DNA of 57,729 nt from Paraburkholderia madseniana (GTDB taxonomy: Bacteria > Pseudomonadota > Gammaproteobacteria > Burkholderiales > Burkholderiaceae), in contig NZ_VOSW01000062.1 of NCBI RefSeq assembly GCF_009690905.1, positions 1-57,729 of the forward strand, written 5' to 3'. Numbering within the stretch: the first letter of the stretch is position 1; the number at the start of each line of letters is the position of its first letter. The notes beneath the pieces were generated by a model that made no database searches, was not told the origin of the DNA, and saw only the letters and a list, made by a program, of their open reading frames with translations. The position numbers and the translations under genes were made by a program. Positions 1 through 7,888 of the stretch are shown piece after piece.

Positions 1-752
1 CCCCCCCCCATGACCCGCAGCGGCCCTCTGCTGCGCCCCCAACGCCCCTGGAGAGCCGCCACTGCCTCTGCCGACTGCAGCCGCTGATCGGTCATCAGAA
101 TGAGCGGATTGTCGAGCACCACCTGCATTCTCTCGATGTCCGTGACCATATGGTGAGAGAGGTAGCCGCGATCGAACGCCATCCCATCGACCACTTCGAG
201 ACGGGTTTCGACCGTCGTGCCGTACTCGACATCGACGATGCCATCGGGACCCACTCGCTCGAGCGCTTCGGCCACCATCGCGCCGGTGACCTCGTCATTG
301 GCGGCGACCACGGCCACGGCGCGCACCTCTTCGCTCCCGCGCAGCGGTGTCGCTGCCCGCCTGAGCGCCGCGATCACCTCGTCTACCGCGATCTCCAGCC
401 CCTGAACCAGTTCAACGGGGTTGGCGCCGTCCGCGAGACTGGCGAGACCCTCCTGGACCAATGCATCGGCCAGCACGGTGGCTGTGGTGGTGCCGTCGCC
501 GGCGACTTCATTGGTCTGCTTCGAGACTTCGCGCACCACCTGCGCACCGATGTTTTCGAATGGATCTTCCAGCTCGATCTCGTTGGCGATGCTCACACCA
601 TCGCGCGAGATGATCGGCGTGCCAATCGGGCGGTCGATGATCGCATTCATTCCGCGAGGGCCGAGCGTGCCTCGTACCGCTTTGGCCAGTTTGGCGACAC
701 CGCGGCCGAGCGCCATGCGGGCCTCGTCGTCGTGCAGCATGATATTCGGCAT
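1..752 (-). CDS. groL: GroEL-type chaperonin (partial, C-terminus beyond the left edge)
   Basis: Hsp60 family ATP-dependent folding chaperone in the cytoplasm. The frame opens MPNIMLHDDEARMALGRG, with a strong AGGAGGAG ribosome site, and contains the GroEL landmarks GTLGPRGMN, RDGVSIANEIELEDPFENIGAQ (in part) and the catalytic GDGTTTA loop. About 250 of the usual 540 residues are present. It is the last visible gene of the monooxygenase operon and no groES lies beside it. In mycobacterial mim and Methylocella prm clusters a GroEL paralogue is needed for, or accompanies, folding of the large hydroxylase subunit, so a dedicated role is likely (inference). The first ~50 bases translate poorly as GroEL and include a C9 run, which may reflect contig-end errors. 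Confidence 0.9.
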   Translation of the reverse strand, partial: MPNIMLHDDEARMALGRGVAKLAKAVRGTLGPRGMNAIIDRPIGTPIISRDGVSIANEIELEDPFENIGAQVVREVSKQTNEVAGDGTTTATVLADALVQEGLASLADGANPVELVQGLEIAVDEVIAALRRAATPLRGSEEVRAVAVVAANDEVTGAMVAEALERVGPDGIVDVEYGTTVETRLEVVDGMAFDRGYLSHHMVTDIERMQVVLDNPLILMTDQRLQSAEAVAALQGRWGRSRGPLRVMGG

Positions 753-820
753 GATTCATCTCCTCCTGTTGGAATATTCTGGATTGCTACATTTCGAACT
801 GATACCGCAGTGTTGCCGAA

Positions 821-1660
821 TTACGCCAGCCCGACGGCCCTCTTCCAGTCGCCGACCGGCACGAAGTGCACGGGCTTGATCTCGACTTGTGGCGCGGCTG
901 CGGCTGCGTCCGCCTCGCCGTACCGCGCCGCCAGCAAGCCGCGACACAACGCACTGTTGAATTCCGCATTGACGCCGACCCGCCGCAAGGCACGCAGGTA
1001 GGCGCCAAGCCCATCCGCATCGAGCAACGCACCCTGGCTGTCGACGAAAGCCGCTTCATCGGCCTGCGCGGCACCACTGGCACAGCCTCTGACGACGAAG
1101 CGCCGCTCCAGATAGCGTTCCACGAGTCGTCGGCTTGCGGAATCGTCAGGCAAGCCAGCGAGTTCCGCCACGCTCATGCGCACGAGCCGCGCAGGTTCAA
1201 GGCCGCGTTCGAGCAGTGACGTCAGGAGCGCTTCCTGTCGCCGCTGAAAAGCCTTGACCATGAAGGTCCGGCGGATGTCCTCGAGTTCACCGCTGGCCTC
1301 GGCTCCAAAGGTGTCCTGGAATGACCGCCCGGCCGCCACGCCGCGGTTTATTTCGTCGGCATACATATGTTCGCCGAGTCCGATCGTCACCTTCGTCACC
1401 CACGGTAAGCCCGCGACAGCAATGCGCATGTCGTCGGCCATCAGGAAGGCGAAGTTGGCGGCGCACCAGTAAGTCGGCAAGCGGAAGCCAATCTGCACGC
1501 CGCCGCCTGCGTCCACCTCCACGCGGGTGACGAAACCCAGCTCGGTCACCGATTCGTCGAGTTCAGGGTCGGCGACCGATGCGAGTTGCGCCCACACCTC
1601 GGCGGTCCGATCGACGGCGGCCGTTGCGGCTTTCGCGTTCGTGGCGGCCATGGTATTCAT
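821..1660 (-). CDS. DUF59/MIP18-family metal-sulfur cluster assembly-like protein
   Basis: 279 residues. The N-terminal ~110 residues match the DUF59 (MIP18/PaaD/SufT) fold: VWAQLASVADPELDESVTELGFV, then a basic hydrophobic core. The remaining ~170 residues are a less recognisable helical extension seen in homologues from propane/phenol monooxygenase clusters. DUF59 proteins take part in maturation of Fe-S and other iron centres. The start codon overlaps the stop of the upstream amidohydrolase (ATGA), so translation is probably coupled. Placed between the amidohydrolase and GroEL, it probably helps assemble the di-iron hydroxylase or the reductase 2Fe-2S cluster. Family call is firm; the precise role is inferred. 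Confidence 0.8.
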   Translation of the reverse strand: MNTMAATNAKAATAAVDRTAEVWAQLASVADPELDESVTELGFVTRVEVDAGGGVQIGFRLPTYWCAANFAFLMADDMRIAVAGLPWVTKVTIGLGEHMYADEINRGVAAGRSFQDTFGAEASGELEDIRRTFMVKAFQRRQEALLTSLLERGLEPARLVRMSVAELAGLPDDSASRRLVERYLERRFVVRGCASGAAQADEAAFVDSQGALLDADGLGAYLRALRRVGVNAEFNSALCRGLLAARYGEADAAAAAPQVEIKPVHFVPVGDWKRAVGLA

Positions 1661-2682
1661 GCCCCGACCGCAGCCGGCTGCCGGACATCCTTCAGCAACT
1701 TCTTCTGCGCCTCGACGTCAATACCGTACAACCGCGCCGCGTTGAGCCCGAGAATCTTCTTCTTCGCCGTCAGCGACAGTTGCACGCCAGTTTCCTTGCT
1801 GACGGACTCCGGCAATTCGAAGGCCATGAACTTCTCGATCAGCCACTTGGGCGACCAGATGCCGTAGTCGCTGCCGTAGAGGATCTTGTCTTCGCCGATC
1901 CAGAACAGCAGCTCCGAGATCACATGCGCGAAGTACTCCGGACGCGTGTGAATGAACGGCAGCACCACCGCAAGACCGCCGTAGACGTTCGTCTCCTGGG
2001 TCGCGATCCAGCAGAAATCATCCAGACGCGGCAGGCCGCAGTGCTCGACGATGAAGTTCAGGTTCTGGAAGCTGGTCGCCACGTCGTCGACATCGGCAAC
2101 GTCGAAAGCGTCGCGATTCAGCGGCAGAATCGTCGGACCCTTGTGGACGTGGATGTTCTTGATGCCGAGCTTCTCGCAGCGCTCCAGGTACTTCTGCACG
2201 CTGGGGTCCGACAGCTTGTAACCCTTGCTGTCACCGCGCCACTCCGCCGTGTAGAGCTTGACGCCCTTGATCCCATACGTCTCGGACAGCTCGTCCAGGT
2301 AGTCGAGTCCCGCCTCGCCGTCGCGCGGATCGAACGCGCCATTGACGATGAAACGGTGCGGGTGTTTTTTCTTCAGCTCGTAATTTTTCTCAGTCGTGTT
2401 GAATCCGTTCTTGTAAAAGTCCGTGAGGTAAGTCGGCTGGCAGATCGCCATGTCGTCGTAACCTTTGACGAACAGGTCGTCATACATGACTTCCGGGCCG
2501 TAGTTGTCGAACTTCTCCTTCGGCCACAAATACTCCTTGGGACTCAGGTTCGAGTGATACGCGTAAAAGCAATCGATGAACTGCTGGCCATGCACGTTCT
2601 TCAAGTTGGCCTTGCTGCCGTCCCATAGATGGACGTGTCCGTCGATGATGAAGATGTCTTCACCGTCCGTGGTTCGATACAT
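1657..2682 (-). CDS. Amidohydrolase-2 family protein of the monooxygenase cluster
   Basis: 341 residues, metal-dependent TIM-barrel hydrolase family. The N-terminal IIDGHVHLWDG supplies the HxH metal pair on strand 1. Further candidate ligands are in IKNIHVHKGP, FIVEHCGLPRL and the C-terminal GSDYGIWSP, where the Asp is the usual strand-8 residue. The length suits the family (300-350). The same gene type sits after the coupling protein gene in mycobacterial mim and related prm operons. Its substrate is unknown; it may act on a ring-cleavage or ester intermediate, or have a maturation role. It lies 81 bp after prmD and overlaps the DUF59 gene. Confidence 0.85.
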   Translation of the reverse strand: MYRTTDGEDIFIIDGHVHLWDGSKANLKNVHGQQFIDCFYAYHSNLSPKEYLWPKEKFDNYGPEVMYDDLFVKGYDDMAICQPTYLTDFYKNGFNTTEKNYELKKKHPHRFIVNGAFDPRDGEAGLDYLDELSETYGIKGVKLYTAEWRGDSKGYKLSDPSVQKYLERCEKLGIKNIHVHKGPTILPLNRDAFDVADVDDVATSFQNLNFIVEHCGLPRLDDFCWIATQETNVYGGLAVVLPFIHTRPEYFAHVISELLFWIGEDKILYGSDYGIWSPKWLIEKFMAFELPESVSKETGVQLSLTAKKKILGLNAARLYGIDVEAQKKLLKDVRQPAAVGA

Positions 2683-2763
2683 GGCATGTGTCTCCGTAGT
2701 TGTTGCGAGCGGCCCGCCCCCGTCAGGGCGGCCGGACGCCTCATCAGATAGCGGGCTGCACGG

Positions 2764-3117
2764 TCACTCGTAGGCCATCGCGTCGTCCATGTTGCCGAAC
2801 AGCACGACGGTCTCGTCATCGACCATCACCATCCGCCCATAGTGAGTCGAGGTGGATATCTCGAACAGATGCGGGGTCATCTCCCGGCCCAGCGCTTCGC
2901 TGATCTCGCCCATTTTGAATTCGATCTTGCCCTGCCCATCGATCCGGATCATGGCGGGCAGATAGGTCACCGTGATGCCGGGTTTATGGGTCATCAATTC
3001 GGCGATAGCACGAGCCTCGACGCTGTCGTTCATCGTGACGCCGCACTGATGGGAAATGGTCTGCTCGAAGCGAACATCTTTCATCGACTTGAAAATGTTG
3101 TCGTTATGCACTGACAT
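2764..3117 (-). CDS. prmD: Monooxygenase coupling/effector protein (MmoB/DmpM family)
   Basis: 117 residues, cofactor-free regulatory component of a soluble di-iron monooxygenase. It binds the hydroxylase and gates oxygen activation and electron transfer. Typical features are the opening SVHNDNIFKSM, the central VEARAIAELMTHKPGITVTYLPAMIRIDG, and a short acidic C-terminal end. The length is normal (90-140). A clear AGAGGAG ribosome site precedes the ATG. The order hydroxylase large subunit, reductase, hydroxylase small subunit, coupling protein matches prmABCD/mimABCD. Confidence 0.93.
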   Translation of the reverse strand: MSVHNDNIFKSMKDVRFEQTISHQCGVTMNDSVEARAIAELMTHKPGITVTYLPAMIRIDGQGKIEFKMGEISEALGREMTPHLFEISTSTHYGRMVMVDDETVVLFGNMDDAMAYE

Positions 3118-3200
3118 TGCGTACTCCTCTTCGCGGTTGGGTTGTGCGGTTGGGTTATGCCGTTAGCTTGCGCGGTTGGATCAACTGGGCAAGGAACCCG

Positions 3201-4286
3201 TCAGGCCTGGAGTCCCAGCGGAAAGTGGACGCCAATCTCTCTGGCGATCATCTCCGCCCGCTCGATCGAACTGTTCAGGCAGTCGTTGAACTGCGCCGTC
3301 TTCACATGCGGAATCGACCAGATCGGCTGCAGGTGCTTCGCTGCTGAGGCGGCAAGCGCACCGTGCTTCTCCAGCCACTCGCCGAACAGTTTCCGATTGG
3401 CCTCGCCGTGCCTCGGATCGTTGGCCAGCATGTGAAACAGTTCAACTGCATTGGCCAGATTGCGCTCGTAGTCCCCCTCCGCTGCGGACACGACCGTGGG
3501 CGTCAGGAAGTCGTTCTGCGAAGCGGCGACCTGCATGATGAAACCGCTGCGGAACAGGTCCGCCACCATCGGCTCGAACACGACATTCACCGCAAAGTAC
3601 TTCTCGAGGAAATCGGTGGCGCCGCCGATAGCCTCGACGGCCCGACGCGTTTCCTGCCAGATGGGATCGTTCAGCCAATGCTCCTTGCCGGCGTCTAGAT
3701 CCATATTCGCCAGGTCCAGTGCGATCTCACCCAGGTAGAGCGTCAGGTCCTGAGCGAAGCGCAGCTTGTAGGAGGCGTTGGTCAGGATCGCGCTATTGAT
3801 CATCTGCGTATAGCCGTAGCGCTGGGCGTGCATGGTGGCGGTGCCGAGGCCGAACTCCGCATGCTTGTACGCGCCAAGATGCTGCTCCAGCACCTTGACC
3901 CAGGTCTTATCGAAGCGCTTCACCGCGCCCGAGCGCCGCGCGTTGTTGACGGCGCCGGTGATCATGCCGACGATCGTCGACTGACGCTGGTAATGCGTGC
4001 GTTCCCACTCCTCGTCGACCGCACGGAATTTATGCCAGTCCGTGCTTTTGACTGCCGTCCACGTTTCCGAATAGGTCGGCGTACCATCCGCGAACGCGAG
4101 AATCCAGTCCTGAAGCAGATAGCGCTTCGGGTCCGGCTGGACATCGACGGTCATGTCCTCGTAGTGGGTCGCCTTGCGGCCCTTGGGTTCGAAGTAGTTG
4201 TATTTGCGGCTCTCCGAGCCCGCAAACTGGGCCGCGCCGGCTGCGCCTGACTTCAACGGTGCGACTTCCTGTAGCGACGTGCTCAT
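3201..4286 (-). CDS. prmC: Propane/phenol-type monooxygenase hydroxylase small (beta) subunit
   Basis: 361 residues. Beta subunit of the hydroxylase; it has the ferritin-like helical fold but no di-iron ligands and scaffolds the (alpha-beta) dimer. Recognisable stretches are YNYFEPKGRKATHYEDMTVD, the helix LEQHLGAYKHAEFGLGTATMHAQRYG and the C-terminal FGEWLEKHGALAASAAKHLQPIW (parts quoted only for identity). The chosen start is MSTSLQEVAPL because it has an AGGAGGAGCAAC ribosome site; the open frame extends further upstream into the reductase gene region but lacks such a site. It is 62 bp after prmB. Confidence 0.92.
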   Translation of the reverse strand: MSTSLQEVAPLKSGAAGAAQFAGSESRKYNYFEPKGRKATHYEDMTVDVQPDPKRYLLQDWILAFADGTPTYSETWTAVKSTDWHKFRAVDEEWERTHYQRQSTIVGMITGAVNNARRSGAVKRFDKTWVKVLEQHLGAYKHAEFGLGTATMHAQRYGYTQMINSAILTNASYKLRFAQDLTLYLGEIALDLANMDLDAGKEHWLNDPIWQETRRAVEAIGGATDFLEKYFAVNVVFEPMVADLFRSGFIMQVAASQNDFLTPTVVSAAEGDYERNLANAVELFHMLANDPRHGEANRKLFGEWLEKHGALAASAAKHLQPIWSIPHVKTAQFNDCLNSSIERAEMIAREIGVHFPLGLQA

Positions 4287-4348
4287 GTTGCTCCTCCTTC
4301 CTCTTTCGGTTATCGGACTTTCGATCTGGCGCGATGCCTTGGCTTCCG

Positions 4349-5437
4349 TCAGCGAATAGCCTGGGTAAATTTGTCGAAATAGAGCCGCTCGGGCGCGACG
4401 CCCGCCATCTGCAGGACCGGCATCACCGCGTCGATCATCGGCGTCGGGCCGCATGTGTACGCGTCGATCTCACCATCCAGCGATTCCTCGCGCAATGCGC
4501 GGCCCAGCACTTCGTGAATGAAGCCGGTCGCGCCGGTCCAGTCATCGCCCGGCTCGGCGTCGGAAAGCGCCGGAATAAAGCGGAAATCAGGCAGCCGGTC
4601 CTCCAGTTCCGCGAAATCGTCGAGATAGAACAGATCGCGACGGCTGCGAGCGCCGTAGAAAAAACGAATCGGTCGTTCTTCGCCGCTTTGCACGTGATCG
4701 TTGAGGATCGACCACAGCGGCGACATCCCCGACCCTCCGCCTACCAGCACCAGTGGCCCCGGTTGCTCCTCGCGCCGGAAACATGTGCCGTACGGTCCCT
4801 TCGCCACCAGCCTGTCGCCCGGCTTCAGACCGCCGTCCAGTTGCGACGAAAACGCGCCGTTGGGATACTTCTTGATGATGAATTCGAGCTTTCTCTGACC
4901 GTTTGGCGTGCTCGCCATCGAGAACGATCGCGTAATGCCGAGGCCCGGAATCGTCAGGTCCACATACTGACCCGCCCAGAAGCGCAGCGGCCGGGACAAC
5001 TCCACTTCCAGCAGCCTGATGTCATGCGTCAGCGCGGTGATCTTCGTTAGCGTTGCGTCGTATTCACTCACGGCTATCGAACGGCGCATGAGGTCTTCGT
5101 CGTAGTTCAGCAGTTCGACTGTCAGATCGCTGAAGGCGAGCGCCCGGCACAACAGGATGTGATTGGTCTCGCGCTCGTAGTCAGGCAAAGCGAAGGTCGA
5201 GTACTTCTTCATTTCGACATCGCCCTCGATCAGCAAAGACTTGCAACTGCTGCACTGCCCCTCCTTGCACCCATGCATCACCGAAATACCCTGGCGAAAA
5301 GCGGCATCGAGCACGGTCTCGCCCTCCTCAACCGTCATCTCCACGCCGACCGGTTCGAATCGCACGGTATGAAGTACCTTGTCCTCTTCTGCGTCCGGCA
5401 TGTCGGCCCTCTTCTCTTGCGTGTCACTCATGTCCAT
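4349..5437 (-). CDS. prmB: Monooxygenase NADH reductase, 2Fe-2S and FAD
   Basis: 362 residues. It passes electrons from NADH through FAD and a plant-type 2Fe-2S cluster to the hydroxylase. Cluster cysteines are C57, C62, C65 (CKEGQCSSC) and C97 (LLC). The FAD motif is RSFSMAS at about 170-176 and the nucleotide motif GGGSGMSP is at about 233-240, with the C-terminal CGPTPMI signature. The ATG at 5437 (MDMSDTQ) has a GAGGTG ribosome site; an internal ATG two codons on is also possible. Domain order ferredoxin, FAD, NAD is that of MmoC/PrmB reductases. Confidence 0.94.
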   Translation of the reverse strand: MDMSDTQEKRADMPDAEEDKVLHTVRFEPVGVEMTVEEGETVLDAAFRQGISVMHGCKEGQCSSCKSLLIEGDVEMKKYSTFALPDYERETNHILLCRALAFSDLTVELLNYDEDLMRRSIAVSEYDATLTKITALTHDIRLLEVELSRPLRFWAGQYVDLTIPGLGITRSFSMASTPNGQRKLEFIIKKYPNGAFSSQLDGGLKPGDRLVAKGPYGTCFRREEQPGPLVLVGGGSGMSPLWSILNDHVQSGEERPIRFFYGARSRRDLFYLDDFAELEDRLPDFRFIPALSDAEPGDDWTGATGFIHEVLGRALREESLDGEIDAYTCGPTPMIDAVMPVLQMAGVAPERLYFDKFTQAIR

Positions 5438-5505
5438 GTCGCCCACCTCACGCTTCTCGTTCGTCCGGGGCAGCCGCACCGCTGCCGCCGGACGACACGG
5501 CCTCG

Positions 5506-7176
5506 TCAGTTCACCGGATTGATCTTGAAACCAGCGCGATACTCGGCGATGTGTTTCTCGCGCTGTTCCGGTGTCATGTTGCGCAGCAGAACGATCGGGC
5601 TCTGGATGGTGTGCCCGCGAACATCGTCGAGCGTCCACATGTTCCTGTCATCGAAACGCAGATGCGGTTGCGGCACCAGCGTCTTGCCGTCACTGCGCAC
5701 GAAGCCGAGATCCTTGATGCAATCGGCCAGATCCCAGCCGTGGTAGCACTCTTCCCATTCGCGGCGTCCGCTGAAGCGTCCCATTGCCGGAGTCGGCCGC
5801 CCCTCGTATTCCGAGGCGAACGCCACCTTGTGAGTCCAGCGGCACAACTCCGAGCAGTACGTGTAGAGCTGACCATCGACCTCGTCGACTACGAAGTCTT
5901 CACGGATCAGGCACGGCACCAGGCAGCTCCAGCAGCGGTGCGGATACACATAGCCGTTCTCCTGGTCGAACAGCATGTTGGTCTCGCCGGGCACGCTCTT
6001 CTTCGCGTACCACTTCCAGAAGTCGCCGAATTCGGCGTACCAGCCCGGGTACTTGTGCTCGAACCACTCGAAGTCTTTTTCGGTCTGCGCTTCGATGCGC
6101 CAGAAGTTGACCGGCCAGCCCACGGCAAAGAACTGCGCGACCTTGTGGACATAGTTCTGTTTGACGATGCGATCCCACGCCGCGGCGACATCGTCGTGAT
6201 GGATCTTGATACCGTACTTTTCCAGCGGCAGCATGTAGGTACGGTAGTAATCCTCATAGATCCACCGGTGCCACAGCTCGGCATACGATTCCTTGTTCTT
6301 GTCGCGATCCGCGGTGCCGTATTCGATGAAGGTGCCGATGGCCGCGTCGACGATCGCGTGGTTTTGCCAGAAGGCGTAGCGCAGGTCGCGCTCGAGCAGC
6401 AGGTGGTTGTCCGGGTCGTTGATGATCGACATCACCAGCGAATGGCCATTGCCGATGTGCCGGCTTTCATCGGACTGCACTGAAAGAAACACCGTCGGCA
6501 GCGCATAGTCGCCGTTGCGTGCGGCTTCCGACGGCATGGCGACAAACAGCGTATTGGTGAATGCCGTTTCAGCGACCACCTGCAGAAACACGTTGGCCGC
6601 GGTCACCGCATCGCCGGTGAGGAAGCCTTCGGCGAACTGACGGCCGATGGTGGTGGCGTAGCATTTGCCGAATGCCGCCTCGGTAATATCGAACCCGGCG
6701 GGGTCGATATAGTTCTCCATGTACCACTTCTTCAGATTCATCTGGATCGTCGAGTGCCGGAACTCGTCGACCATCTGCATCGTGAAACCGGTTCGCAACT
6801 CTTCGCCGGGCGCGAGCCGTCCAAGCATCGCCATCGAACGTGCCGCCGAGATTTCCGGGAACGGGATGATCGCAAGGAACAGCTTCATCCACTCGACCCA
6901 GCGCGGCTCGACATTGCGGAACATGTCGCCGCGCAACGCCGCGTCGAGTGCGCCATAGACGCGGTTATCCTTTTCCTCCTGCATCGGAAAATACGAGCGC
7001 AGCACCTGCTTCATCGGGTCGCGCGGCGCCTTGCTGATCTTGTAGTCGGTCGGGAAGGTCATCGCTTCCTGGACGTAACTGGGTGTCCAGCCGAGATCGG
7101 CGACGCGACGGGCCGCCTCGCCGATACTGATCCCTCGCTGCGAGGTGATCTTGTTTAGCGTTAATCCATCAGACAT
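5506..7176 (-). CDS. prmA: Propane/phenol-type monooxygenase hydroxylase large (alpha) subunit
   Basis: 556 residues, catalytic subunit of a soluble di-iron monooxygenase. The six iron ligands are visible: E108, E138 and H141 (DEFRH), E203, E237 and H240 (DESRH). Their spacing (30, 65, 34) equals that of methane monooxygenase. A cysteine cluster near the C-terminus (C415, C418, C422, C441, C445) fits the YHS/zinc-like segment found in this family. The start MSDGLTLNKI has an AAGGAGAG ribosome site; the frame runs 29 codons further upstream without one. Overall it is most like the PrmA/MimA branch, which oxidises propane, acetone or phenol; the substrate here cannot be told from sequence. A sigma-54 promoter lies about 240 bp upstream. 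Confidence 0.95.
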   Translation of the reverse strand: MSDGLTLNKITSQRGISIGEAARRVADLGWTPSYVQEAMTFPTDYKISKAPRDPMKQVLRSYFPMQEEKDNRVYGALDAALRGDMFRNVEPRWVEWMKLFLAIIPFPEISAARSMAMLGRLAPGEELRTGFTMQMVDEFRHSTIQMNLKKWYMENYIDPAGFDITEAAFGKCYATTIGRQFAEGFLTGDAVTAANVFLQVVAETAFTNTLFVAMPSEAARNGDYALPTVFLSVQSDESRHIGNGHSLVMSIINDPDNHLLLERDLRYAFWQNHAIVDAAIGTFIEYGTADRDKNKESYAELWHRWIYEDYYRTYMLPLEKYGIKIHHDDVAAAWDRIVKQNYVHKVAQFFAVGWPVNFWRIEAQTEKDFEWFEHKYPGWYAEFGDFWKWYAKKSVPGETNMLFDQENGYVYPHRCWSCLVPCLIREDFVVDEVDGQLYTYCSELCRWTHKVAFASEYEGRPTPAMGRFSGRREWEECYHGWDLADCIKDLGFVRSDGKTLVPQPHLRFDDRNMWTLDDVRGHTIQSPIVLLRNMTPEQREKHIAEYRAGFKINPVN

Positions 7177-7412
7177 TGGGCTCTCCTTGTTCCATTTCAC
7201 GATAACCGTCGTACGGCGACGCTTCGGGGCAGGGCTGGCTCGTGCCGCGGCCAGAGTCAACAACGCGGGTGTAGTCGCGCACGCTAGCGAAAATTGGCGG
7301 GAGCAATGCTGAAGGACGTATGTCCAGATTCGTTCTTCATGAACGTGTCTCCTGCCATTTCTGTTTTGCGCTTCGGGACTGCAACGCTTTCCTTGTGACT
7401 TGCCTTAATAGA

Positions 7413-7427
7413 GCGATAAGCGTGCCA
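7413..7427 (-). promoter_or_regulatory. Sigma-54 (-24/-12) promoter of prmA
   Basis: On the minus strand the sequence is TGGCACGCTTATCGC. It matches TGGCACG-N4-TTGC at 10 of 11 fixed positions, with the invariant GG and GC separated by the required 10 bases. Transcription should start near 7401. Methylocella prm and mycobacterial mim clusters are known to be controlled by activator proteins, and the former is sigma-54 dependent. Confidence 0.85.
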
Positions 7428-7501
7428 GGCAACGTTGGCTCAGGGTTGACGAGGCTGAGCCGTGCAAACAGGTCTTTGTGAAGCCATCAGCGCAAGTGTT
7501 C

Positions 7502-7518
7502 TGTTGTGTTATGCGACA
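7502..7518. promoter_or_regulatory. Candidate activator-binding dyad, prmA distal pair (1)
   Basis: TGTTGTGTTATGCGACA, an imperfect TGT...ACA dyad of 17 bp. It shares TTATGCGACA-like right half with a site upstream of adh (TTTTGCGACA on the minus strand). About 75 bp upstream of the -24 element, a normal distance for an enhancer-binding protein. Confidence 0.5.
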
Positions 7519-7535
7519 TTCGTGTTTGATGGACC

Positions 7536-7552
7536 TGTCCGATATTGGGACG
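7536..7552. promoter_or_regulatory. Candidate activator-binding dyad, prmA distal pair (2)
   Basis: TGTCCGATATTGGGACG, 17 bp. It matches the adh-upstream site TGTCCGATTTTGCGACA at 14 of 17 positions. Located about 110-125 bp upstream of the prmA -24 element; centre-to-centre distance to the neighbouring dyad is 34 bp, close to three helical turns. Confidence 0.6.
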
Positions 7553-7643
7553 CATCCCCTGCCGAATAAATAATCTGGTGTACTGATCTAACTTCGTGAA
7601 TGACGGCCAGGGGAACCGCAAAAAATTCAGGTGCGAACTGCTA

Positions 7644-7847
7644 CTAAAGGCCGATCCCCCCGTGACTCACGCCCTTATAGATCACGCTGGGAGAGTTATC
7701 GCCAGGCGGCTTGCCCTCGGCGACAAAGCGCGCGGCGAGGATCATGGCGCCCATGGCGAAATCTTTGCCATAGGCCGCGATCATCGCGTCTGCGAGCGAG
7801 CCTAACCGCTCGAAGAACTGGTCCTTGGACGGGTATTGCTCATTCAT
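7644..7847 (-). CDS. Small conserved-looking protein of the monooxygenase locus
   Basis: 67 residues, beginning MNEQYPSKDQFFERLGSLAD, mostly helical with a Gly-rich end (GGIGL). It has a good GGAGG ribosome site five bases before the ATG and lies 41 bp after the WD40 gene, so it should be the last gene of the adh-led transcript. No signal peptide, membrane segment or known motif was recognised. Function unknown. Confidence 0.6.
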   Translation of the reverse strand: MNEQYPSKDQFFERLGSLADAMIAAYGKDFAMGAMILAARFVAEGKPPGDNSPSVIYKGVSHGGIGL

Positions 7848-7888
7848 AGCTGCCTCCTTCCTCGCATGTGATGAATCTCGTTACACGC

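Larger units (their letters stand above)
7177..7643. other. Intergenic control region upstream of prmA
   Basis: 467 bp with no credible gene. It carries, reading towards prmA, two 17-bp dyads, a 7-bp inverted repeat GGCTCAG/CTGAGCC (7437-7443 and 7455-7461), a -24/-12 promoter and an untranslated leader of roughly 225 nt. No IHF site matching the consensus was found between dyads and promoter. Confidence 0.7.
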
